Assembly: GCA_964408945.1 (NCBI GenBank)
Contig: CAYPBJ010000057.1
Span: 1-5,421 of the forward strand
Length of the DNA: 5,421 nucleotides
Direction of reading: 5' to 3'
Origin: VMCP01 sp964408945
Lineage (GTDB): Bacteria > Bacteroidota > Bacteroidia > NS11-12g > UBA955
The notes under the pieces were generated by a model. That model saw only the letters and a program-made list of their open reading frames with translations, did no database searches and was not told the DNA's origin. The first letter of the stretch is position 1, and every line of letters starts with the position of its first letter. Positions 1 to 5,421 of the stretch are shown here, piece after piece. A program made the translations under genes and the position numbers.

Positions 1-87
1 TTTGTAATATAAATAGTACAATAAGAGATTCTCATTTCAACAAAGCAGGAGTAGGGTGTAAATTTCTATTCGTCACAAAAAATATCT

Positions 88-113
88 AATTAATACTAAA
101 ATTAGTATTAATT
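88..113. promoter_or_regulatory. Perfect AT-rich inverted repeat upstream of the surface-protein gene, possible operator
   Basis: Arms AATTAATACTAA (88-99) and TTAGTATTAATT (102-113) are exact reverse complements separated by AA. The right arm overlaps TTAATTTG (108-115), one base away from the Bacteroidota -7 element TAnnTTTG, but no TTG lies at the expected distance upstream. The dyad sits 118 bases before the GTG start at 232. A repressor or activator site over the promoter is an inference. A cruciform or a mere AT-rich chance palindrome is possible, although 12 perfect pairs are more than usual. No T-run follows, so it is not an intrinsic terminator. The rest of 1-231 shows no gene. Confidence 0.45.
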
Positions 114-231
114 TGTACCAAAAATGATAATAAAAAGAGAACATTAAACCTGTTTTTTGAAGAATGCAAATACAACGGATTATCAATTTGAATTGTCTAG
201 ATTTCCACGTTTACCCATGCGAATGTAATTA

Positions 232-3200
232 GTGAAATCCATTAGACTCATCATATCGCTAATTATATTGACTTTAGCCGCTAAGGCTAAGGCACAATAC
301 ACCTATGCTTTGTATGGTGGAACGGTATATTTCTACCATGACTCAACGCAGCCGTTCAAAGAACAAGATCATTTCACCTACATCTACAGTAAAACAGATC
401 AGACCGTTAGGATTACCAATTTCAGGAATTATGATTCTTCTGTTTTTGTTAAGGCAAATACAAGTGCATACATTCGAATTCCAAGATTATTGTTGGCGGC
501 TCCTCTTTACTTTGCCGGAACAATAAATGAGAGAGGAATGTATATTCTTGCTAAAGAACCCTTGTTGATTCATCACTTATCGTTGATTGGAAGGATTCCA
601 ATCCTTTCAGATCCATATATTTTGGGATATGCCGGTTCCTATCAAGTTTTGGAAAAAGAACAATGCGGTTCCACGTACACCTTATATTATACAAACGCTC
701 TATCTCATTATGAATTTTCTCCGGTACCCCAACAAAAGGCGTATGCATACTCATTTACAACAATGGCTTTTGATGATAGCACTTGGGTAGATTTTGACCT
801 TGAATTCAATTCCCAATTGGGAAGAAAGTTCAGTGTTTTATTGCGAAAAGGAGAGATAATAAAATTATCTCAATTAAAACTCGCCGAAAATACGTCCTAC
901 TTTGCTCCCTATAAAATGGGCGAGTCAAAGATCACTTCCCGAGATTGTAAAAAAAAGATTGCCGTGTTTTCTACAAATTTTGGTCGTGGAATTGAAAAAA
1001 ATTCGAATGCATATAACAACGATCGAGTTACATATCCAGCTTTTGGAGTTGAGATTGAACAATTACACCCATCCAACAAATGGGGTTATGAGTATCTATT
1101 GGTATCAGACGGTAAATCATTCAAAGGCAATACCTACCACATCAAAAACATAGGGGTTAATGAAATCCGATTCAACGGTAAATTGGTCAAGTTTACCCAA
1201 GATACCTTGATCTTTGATACCCTATTCAATCGATCGCTGTTGATACAATCCAAAAAACCCATCATGGTCATGCAGCACGTTTCAGGTGCTATGAATTTAT
1301 CTGTATTCGGAGCTCCTGACGATAAGATATTTGCCAATGTCATGGATATGACCAATTCACCACCCACACACAACCTCATCAAAGAGATCACGGTTCCCAT
1401 TCCCAGCAGGGTAGGTACCAACCTCATCAACAGGGTGGTGTTTTTTTCGCCCAACAACCGAAGAATCACCATCAACGGCAAAACCACCCTGTTGACCAAA
1501 CAAAACAAGGGCATCTACTACGGCTCCATTCAGTATTCAGATACGGTGTTAAACATCAAGTCAACCACAGGTTTTAACGGTTACATCATTCACACCGGCG
1601 CCAACGATACCAACGGTTATTTTATTGAAAGAAGTTCGCCCCATCACCGCTCCGGCGTGTTTACCATCGGCAATTCGTGGGACACGCTTCAACCTCGCAT
1701 TCGGGTGAATGGGCAAGGGGTTCATTGGCTGGGTGTAGACGATACGGGCACCGTAGAGGTGTGCCAAAACACCGCCGCACTTTTTGAGCTGGAGACCGGC
1801 TGGCAACAAACCAAAAAACTGCGTACCAGTTTGAATGACAGCTTTTTGCATCAACTTGATAGCTTTCAGCACCTGTTTAAAGATACCGGACTATTCATCC
1901 TGAAGTTTGATTTTGAATACGACGAACACGCTTGCGACAGCGGAGTAAAGCACCGCGTCAGCCGCCGCATCAGGGTGGTTCTTCCGCCGCAAAAGTTGCC
2001 CTTTTCAGACACTTTGTTATGTCTTGGGGACACTTTAAAGGTTCAGTCTTCCGCAGATCCCGAAGTGCGAACCCAATGGAAGAGCACCCTAACAACCCTC
2101 TGCGATACCTGCCGATGGCTCAACTATGTGCCGCTTCCGGGCCAGCCCAATATGCTGACCCTCACGCTTCGCCGCAACAGTTGTCCCAACCTTCTTGATA
2201 CCTTGTGGGTTCGCACCTACGACTCCCTTCAAATTCAAGTCCCAGAGCCAACCTATTATTGCTATGGACAAACGTTCCGGTTCCAGTTCAACGAAATGGG
2301 AGGCGACTCATCGCGCAGAGCCTTACACCATTACTGGGACTCAGACACCTTCACCACCGCTGACCTGAACAAACAGATCGCCCGTTATTCAGACACCCTA
2401 ACCTCAGTTCTGACCGATGCTTGCAATCATCCCAACGATACCCTCATTCAGGTCATTTCGGTGCGCGACTCGCTAAACATCTCAGGTCCATCAGATACCC
2501 TCATTTGCCACAATGAGTGGGTTTATCCGGCCAGATGGTATTCAGCCAGCGGCGGACTAAAACCCGGCCTTCGCTGGGTGGACTCACTAACAGGCGCATC
2601 ACTGCCAGACAGCATCCAAATCACCCAAGATCAAACCTGGCTCATCATCGCCTCCGATGGTTGTTCACCCGACTACCAAAAAACGGTTCACATTCAAGCC
2701 GCAGACAGTCTGTCACTCAAGGGGAAAGAACTTATAGAAGGCATCCGCTGTTGGCTGGACTCGCTGACCGCTTCGTTGGAAGCAATCGGCGGCCGCCCCG
2801 CATACCAATGGAACATCACCCGCCCCAACTCTGATACATTCTCTGCGAGCGGCAATGCACTCCCTTCAACCACATGGACGCAATACGGTACCTACAAAAT
2901 CCATATAAAAGATGCATGCAATCAAGAGCTTTTAGAACAAATCACCGTATCTCCATCCCAAAAAATCAGCAGCGTCATTGCATCGATCGATAGCGCTTGC
3001 AGTCGCAAGCCCCTGCAACTTCAGGTGAAATCAAAGGTCAATGCCTATCCTGCTTGGGCGCAAGTCGCAGATGCAACAGGGGTTGTGCTGGCTCAAAAAT
3101 CCCTAACAGACAGCCTTGAAGTCATTGAGCTTGGACCCACAGATAGCAAAACGTTCACGGTCACGCTGCAAGATGCTTGTCAGTTCACAGACACAGTTCG

Positions 3201-4269
3201 GGTGCTGGTAAACTACCTTCAAAAACCGTCGCTGAACCTAGACAATCCGCTGCAATTGTGCGCCAAAGAAGTCCTAGATCAAGACTACCAATGGCAGCAC
3301 CTTCGCTGGAACACCTCATTGGAATGGACCTTGCCCTCAGGGGTTCAAAATCAGGGCGGCAAACTGCTGGGAAATCCCTCCAACGGCTCTCAGATATCCA
3401 TCAAAATCAGCGATCCATGCTTTGGTGATACCTCAATAATCATCGCCATTCATCGCTTCTCAGAGATTGTCACGCTGCCGATGGATTCCATCTTCTGCAC
3501 GGGCGAAAAAATAGATCTTTATCCCCTCTACTGGAAGGACACCCAACAGCAAATCGGAAAGTACATACAGTTGAAAAAGCTCAACGACGGACAGTCGCTG
3601 ACCATCCCCAAAATCATCACCGGAAAACGAGTGCACACGGACAGTCTGCGCATTGCCTATGCAGACACGCATAGGTTGGGACTGGAAGTTCAAAAGCGAA
3701 ACGGTCAGACCTGCGCGGTTTGGAGTCAAAAAATCCGTGTGGTAAACACACCGGTCGCTGACTTCATGGTGGATTTGGAGCCATTGGTTCAGGGCAAGAA
3801 GTTCAGCACCATCAATCGGTCGCAGTACGCCAACCGCTACACCTGGACGGTAGACGCGGTCAAAAAGGGCAATCAAACCAACATTGAGCACACGTTAACA
3901 GACACCGGATGGTCAGAAATAGGCTTGTGGGCCTCAAACGAATGGGGCTGCATAGACTCCATCAAGCAGCTTTACCGCGTTGAACGTCCCACGAAAGCAT
4001 ACTATCCCACGGCATTCACACCAAACGGAGACGGCCTCAACAACGTGTGGCATCCCCAAGGCGACAACATAAAGAGCTATAAAATCAGGATTTACACCCG
4101 CTGGGGCGAAAAGGTCTTCGACGGCGGCGAGAACGAACCCTTCACGGGCATCTACCAAGGCGAACCCCTCATGGAAGGCGCCTACGTAGCGGTCACAACC
4201 ATCAAAGACATCCAAAACCAAACCCACCAAGAAAACCAAGTCATCGTTCTCATCCGCAAGCCGGAGTAG
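232..4269 (+). CDS. Large secreted surface protein: IgGFc-binding-like N-terminus, Ig-like modules, PKD, type IX (type B) C-terminal sorting domain
   Basis: This 1345-residue protein is probably exported by Sec and then carried across the outer membrane by the type IX system. The GTG start is preferred because an in-frame TAA lies at 226-228, the next Met is about 100 residues in, and the start leads straight into a signal peptide (K2/R5, hydrophobic core 6-17, likely cleavage AKA|Q after residue 21). Residues about 180-460 resemble the IgGFc-binding N-terminal domain: LLRKGEII (203-210), SKITS...KIAVFS (232-247), WGYEY (284-288). Residues 511-1161 form eight tandem modules of about 80 residues, each with a Cys pair. 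Residues about 1173-1252 look PKD-like (PVADF, YTWTVD). Residues about 1256-1342 are CHU_C, with AFTPNGDGLNN (1261-1271) and RWGEKVF (1290-1296). The usual GWDG is replaced by PFTG. The first third is AT-rich and the rest GC-rich. No partner gene is visible. Adhesion or ligand binding at the cell surface is inferred; no catalytic motif was seen. Confidence 0.95.
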   Translation: MKSIRLIISLIILTLAAKAKAQYTYALYGGTVYFYHDSTQPFKEQDHFTYIYSKTDQTVRITNFRNYDSSVFVKANTSAYIRIPRLLLAAPLYFAGTINERGMYILAKEPLLIHHLSLIGRIPILSDPYILGYAGSYQVLEKEQCGSTYTLYYTNALSHYEFSPVPQQKAYAYSFTTMAFDDSTWVDFDLEFNSQLGRKFSVLLRKGEIIKLSQLKLAENTSYFAPYKMGESKITSRDCKKKIAVFSTNFGRGIEKNSNAYNNDRVTYPAFGVEIEQLHPSNKWGYEYLLVSDGKSFKGNTYHIKNIGVNEIRFNGKLVKFTQDTLIFDTLFNRSLLIQSKKPIMVMQHVSGAMNLSVFGAPDDKIFANVMDMTNSPPTHNLIKEITVPIPSRVGTNLINRVVFFSPNNRRITINGKTTLLTKQNKGIYYGSIQYSDTVLNIKSTTGFNGYIIHTGANDTNGYFIERSSPHHRSGVFTIGNSWDTLQPRIRVNGQGVHWLGVDDTGTVEVCQNTAALFELETGWQQTKKLRTSLNDSFLHQLDSFQHLFKDTGLFILKFDFEYDEHACDSGVKHRVSRRIRVVLPPQKLPFSDTLLCLGDTLKVQSSADPEVRTQWKSTLTTLCDTCRWLNYVPLPGQPNMLTLTLRRNSCPNLLDTLWVRTYDSLQIQVPEPTYYCYGQTFRFQFNEMGGDSSRRALHHYWDSDTFTTADLNKQIARYSDTLTSVLTDACNHPNDTLIQVISVRDSLNISGPSDTLICHNEWVYPARWYSASGGLKPGLRWVDSLTGASLPDSIQITQDQTWLIIASDGCSPDYQKTVHIQAADSLSLKGKELIEGIRCWLDSLTASLEAIGGRPAYQWNITRPNSDTFSASGNALPSTTWTQYGTYKIHIKDACNQELLEQITVSPSQKISSVIASIDSACSRKPLQLQVKSKVNAYPAWAQVADATGVVLAQKSLTDSLEVIELGPTDSKTFTVTLQDACQFTDTVRVLVNYLQKPSLNLDNPLQLCAKEVLDQDYQWQHLRWNTSLEWTLPSGVQNQGGKLLGNPSNGSQISIKISDPCFGDTSIIIAIHRFSEIVTLPMDSIFCTGEKIDLYPLYWKDTQQQIGKYIQLKKLNDGQSLTIPKIITGKRVHTDSLRIAYADTHRLGLEVQKRNGQTCAVWSQKIRVVNTPVADFMVDLEPLVQGKKFSTINRSQYANRYTWTVDAVKKGNQTNIEHTLTDTGWSEIGLWASNEWGCIDSIKQLYRVERPTKAYYPTAFTPNGDGLNNVWHPQGDNIKSYKIRIYTRWGEKVFDGGENEPFTGIYQGEPLMEGAYVAVTTIKDIQNQTHQENQVIVLIRKPE
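1762..3714 (+). other. Eight tandem cysteine-paired Ig-like modules within the surface protein
   Basis: Counting residues gives Cys pairs at 511/568, 597/651, 677/731, 759/811, 840/896, 923/983, 1010/1063 and 1089/1161. Successive first cysteines lie 86, 80, 82, 81, 83, 87 and 79 residues apart. The first Cys often follows a D-S/T-L-x type strand (SDTLLC, SDTLIC, MDSIFC). The second usually sits in an S/K/T/Q-D-x-C turn before a hydrophobic strand (TDAC, SDGC, KDAC, QDAC, SDPC). Module 2 has an extra CxxC (624/627). The pattern fits beta-sandwich repeats with one disulfide each, as seen in long type IX surface proteins. Sequence identity between modules is low, so the fold and the disulfides are inferred from spacing alone. 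Confidence 0.65.
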
Positions 4270-4582
4270 GGGGTGGGATTGTTACTGCTTATTGATACAA
4301 TCTAAAAATTTGCCAAAGCAATAACCTTACAATTTGCATGAATTTTTCTGATTTCAACACAAATGCTTTGCTGAAAGCTACACAACTATACGGAACGGGC
4401 AAAACTAAGCGCACTTTAAAATCAATCCTCCGAGATCAACTACAAAATGCCTGATTTTACCCATAAAGAACCAAATGATATTTAAACCTTATCCTGGTAC
4501 CTTTTCCCAAGCTTCTTGGTACCTTTTGGGAGATAATCATTCACAAAGAATTGTTATTTAACACTTTACGCTTTGGTGCGTC
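4270..4582. other. Intergenic region after the surface-protein gene
   Basis: No convincing gene is present. A weak dyad, GATTGT (4277-4282) and ACAATC (4297-4302), has a 14-base loop and no T-run, so it is not called a terminator. A 38-codon ATG frame (4338-4454, +) has no recognisable similarity or ribosome site. The only clear structure is the linker-like GGTACC repeat at 4491-4528. The region is AT-rich (20 of 60 bases are G or C at 4501-4560), in contrast to the 3' end of the preceding gene (36 of 60 at 4141-4200). Confidence 0.6.
4491..4528 (-). repeat. GGTACC linker repeat, copy A (second remnant of a Fic/AlbA_2-type linker)
   Basis: Two GGTACC sites lie 22 bases apart (4496 and 4518). 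The 20 bases at 4491-4510 are identical to 4864-4883 in copy B, inside the neighbouring remnant gene. Read on the minus strand, this copy encodes EAWEKVPG and then TAA; copy B encodes ESWEKVPG in the corresponding place. It therefore looks like a broken duplicate of the same coding linker, 351 bases away. No winged-helix coding sequence was found following it on the minus strand. Confidence 0.65.
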
Positions 4583-4891
4583 TTAGTACCTTCTTGCTTC
4601 AATTCTAGTCCCACCCAACAAGAGCTTTCCTTTTAATGATGTTTTATATCTTTGTAACTTCGAACTAGGTTTATCGGGGATTGTTCTTTCTATAAGCCCT
4701 TCTCCAATCAATGGAAGGATGTATCTATCACGAAAAGAGCTGCGGTTATTATATTTAAGAAAAACAAGAAGCTCATCCATTGATGCGGGTTCCAAACAAA
4801 GCACCAAGAGCTGCATCAAGTAAAGACCCTTTTTTCCCAAGAACTTGGTACCTTTTTCCGACCATCCTGGTACCTTTTCCCAACTTTCAGC
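4583..4891 (-). pseudogene. C-terminal remnant of a Fic / AlbA_2-type ATP-binding protein (linker plus winged helix)
   Basis: The reading frame is open from an ATG at 5011 to TAA at 4583 (142 codons), but only the part from about residue 41 (position 4891) looks like a protein family. The segment with SFRDRYILPLIGEGLIE and TIPDKPSSKLQRYK (residues 92-123) matches the winged-helix C-terminal domain of Fic-like and AlbA_2-type (putative DNA-binding/ATP-binding) proteins. That domain normally ends a protein of several hundred residues. Before it lies a KVPGW...GTK linker (47-56) of the kind found between the main domain and the winged helix. No Fic HPFxxGNGR motif or AlbA_2 domain is present, so the N-terminal bulk is lost. 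Residues 1-40 run antisense through the small-RNA candidate, and the ATG lies inside its terminator stem, which argues against a genuine start. A short expressed DNA-binding protein cannot be excluded. The family call is from memory of the motif, not from a search. Confidence 0.6.
4836..4883 (-). repeat. GGTACC linker repeat, copy B, inside the remnant gene
   Basis: GGTACC sites at 4847 and 4869 are 22 bases apart, the same spacing as in copy A. The 22-base step shifts the frame, so one site is read as V-P (KVPGW) and the other as G-T (GTK). This gives the alternating peptide pattern of the linker. Positions 4864-4883 are identical to copy A over 20 bases. Positions 4836-4852 resemble 4506-4523 of copy A, with one base fewer. 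Confidence 0.7.
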
Positions 4892-4911
4892 TCTTAAATC
4901 TGAATGAAAAA

Positions 4912-4943
4912 TTTGAATTTCTGAAAAATGAATAATACCTTTG
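4912..4943 (+). promoter_or_regulatory. Bacteroidota-type sigma promoter for the small-RNA candidate
   Basis: TTTG at 4912-4915 (the -33 TTG) is followed after exactly 20 bases by TACCTTTG at 4936-4943, a full match to the Bacteroidota -7 consensus TAnnTTTG. Transcription should begin about 6-8 bases downstream, near 4949-4951. That is where the first hairpin begins. It is the only pair in the window found with both elements at the normal distance. No start site has been measured. Confidence 0.6.
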
Positions 4944-4949
4944 TAAAAC

Positions 4950-5034
4950 AGTGCCCCATTATACCTGGCTATAATGCAGCACTTTAAAACAGGAAACACG
5001 GTACCCAGCATGCAAATGTTGGGTATCTTTTTTT
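4950..5034 (+). ncRNA. Candidate small RNA of about 85 nt: 5' hairpin, single-stranded linker, terminator hairpin
   Basis: The unit lies between the promoter at 4912-4943 and an intrinsic terminator. The 5' hairpin (4950-4983) has an outer 5-bp stem AGTGC/GCACT, a 2x2 internal loop and an inner 7-bp stem CATTATA/TATAATG, with loop CCTGGC (4964-4969). A purine-rich stretch, ACAGGAAACAC (4989-4999), joins it to the terminator stem. No open frame of any length fits between the predicted start and the T-run, and nothing resembles a tRNA, 6S RNA or a riboswitch I recognise. It could act in trans through the CCTGGC loop or the linker, or be the leader of a gene beyond the window. The remnant gene on the other strand is antisense only to the false N-terminal part. 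Expression is inferred from the signals alone. Confidence 0.45.
5000..5034 (+). terminator. Intrinsic (Rho-independent) terminator, + strand
   Basis: GGTACCCAGCAT (5000-5011) pairs with ATGTTGGGTATC (5016-5027) over 12 pairs, ten Watson-Crick and two G-U in the + strand RNA. The arms enclose a GCAA tetraloop of the stable GNRA class and are followed by seven T (5028-5034). It works in the + direction only, since the minus side has no T-run. The surface-protein gene ends 730 bases upstream, so the nearest logical transcript is the small RNA starting near 4950. Confidence 0.8.
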
Positions 5035-5068
5035 ACGGAGTAATCATAAGTTTTACTTCAACCATAAC

Positions 5069-5355
5069 GACCCCAGCCCCTAGTCGCTCGTCCCTAGACC
5101 CTCGACCAACTACCAACTACTATGTACCAAGGACCAGGTACCACGGACCAGGTACCAAGGACCAGGTACCACGGACCAGGTACCAGGTACCATGGACCAC
5201 GGACTACCGACCACGGACTATGGACTACGGACTACCGACCACAGACTACCGACCACGGACTACCGACCACCGCCCACAGACTACCGACTACCGACCACGG
5301 ACTACGGACTACCGACCACGGACTACCAACTACCAACTACCAACTACCGACAACA
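5069..5355. repeat. Array of 41 degenerate heptamers in unbroken 7-base register
   Basis: The stretch divides into 41 consecutive 7-base units with no insertion or deletion (41 x 7 = 287). The general form is (G/T)AC(C/T)ACN. C is invariant at position 3 in all 41 units, and A is invariant at position 5 in units 6-41. Three zones are visible. Units 1-5 (5069-5103) are of the GNCCCTA type. Units 6-18 (5104-5194) are dominated by TACCANG alternating with GACCAGG. Units 19-41 (5195-5355) are mostly GACTACC and GACCACG, with three AACTACC near the end. The plus strand is C-rich and poor in T. The form recalls the heptanucleotide short tandem repeats (STRR) of filamentous cyanobacteria, though not in sequence. 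It is not a CRISPR array, because there are no longer repeats or unique spacers. Confidence 0.95.
5125..5180. repeat. Exact 28-base higher-order duplication inside the heptamer array
   Basis: Positions 5125-5152 and 5153-5180 are identical. Each is four heptamers: TACCAAG, GACCAGG, TACCACG, GACCAGG. Every junction of GACCAGG with a following T-unit makes a GGTACC site. An exact copy within an otherwise degenerate array suggests recent duplication of a four-unit block. Confidence 0.9.
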
Positions 5356-5421
5356 CCTTTTTCGCCTCCGCCAACCTCACATTCAACATCCAAACATGCG
5401 GCATTTCGGGGAATTCGTATA

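Noticed and set aside
157..190. TTG (157-159) and TTTG (187-190) as a promoter for the surface-protein gene
   Set aside because: The 8-mer at 183-190 is TCAATTTG, lacking the TA of the -7 element, and the spacing of 23 is longer than usual.
1134..1514. Minus-strand 126-codon frame inside the surface-protein gene, and other long overlapping frames such as 3460-3891
   Set aside because: They lie wholly inside the well-supported + strand gene, show no family motif, and are best read as shadows of its coding sequence.
4277..4302. Dyad GATTGT/ACAATC after the surface-protein gene as a terminator
   Set aside because: The stem has only six pairs and a 14-base loop, and the sequence after it is TAAAAATTT rather than a T-run.
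4338..4454. Small + strand frame of 38 codons starting with MNFSDFNTNALL
   Set aside because: An open frame of this length is expected by chance in AT-rich DNA. There is no promoter, ribosome site, or recognisable similarity, although its composition is protein-like.
4892..5011. N-terminal 40 residues of the minus-strand frame beginning at the ATG at 5011
   Set aside because: The ATG sits in the terminator stem, the peptide matches nothing I recognise, and the stretch is better explained by the promoter and small RNA on the other strand. I therefore limited the remnant to 4583-4891.
5069..5355. CRISPR array
   Set aside because: The period is 7 bases with degenerate units; there are no 23-40-base repeats, no unique spacers and no cas genes.
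5330..5419. Minus-strand frame entering from the right edge (ending ...AEAKKVLSVVGSW, stop at 5330)
   Set aside because: It could be the C-terminus of a gene outside the window, but 29 codons with no motif and a stop inside the repeat array are not enough to call it.
5122..5421. Open + strand frame of 100 codons from an ATG through the heptamer array to the window end
   Set aside because: The 7-base period, with almost no stop-forming units, keeps frames open automatically. The peptide would be a 7-residue repeat of low complexity and no ribosome site is visible.

Overview
The window suggests a member of the Bacteroidota, probably an environmental one. The main gene ends in a C-terminal sorting domain of the gliding-motility (CHU_C / type IX secretion, type B) family, which is characteristic of that phylum. 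The best promoter match has the Bacteroidota form: TTG, about 20 bases, then TAnnTTTG. Intergenic DNA is AT-rich. The genus cannot be told from this window.

Layout. Positions 1-231 are AT-rich and without a gene, and hold a perfect 12-bp-arm inverted repeat (88-113). Positions 232-4269 (+) carry one 1345-residue secreted surface protein. It has a signal peptide, an N-terminal region resembling the IgGFc-binding (FCGBP-type) domain, eight tandem modules of about 80 residues each with a cysteine pair, a PKD-like domain and the CHU_C domain. Its first third is AT-rich and the rest is much richer in GC. Positions 4270-4582 hold no convincing gene but contain a short linker-like repeat (4491-4528). 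Positions 4583-4891 (-) are the C-terminal remnant of a Fic/AlbA_2-type protein: its winged-helix end and part of its linker, with the catalytic or ATP-binding part missing.

The most interesting part lies opposite the false N-terminal extension of that remnant, on the + strand. A consensus-like promoter (4912-4943) is followed at the expected distance by a hairpin (4950-4983) and a strong intrinsic terminator with a GCAA loop and seven T (5000-5034). Together they look like a free-standing small RNA gene of about 85 nt. Next comes a 287-base array of exactly 41 degenerate heptamers (5069-5355) that never lose register. The last 66 bases hold nothing that can be identified.

The surface-protein gene appears to be a single transcription unit. 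The small RNA, the remnant and the heptamer array form a gene-poor, repeat-rich patch beside it, and nothing in the sequence ties their functions together.
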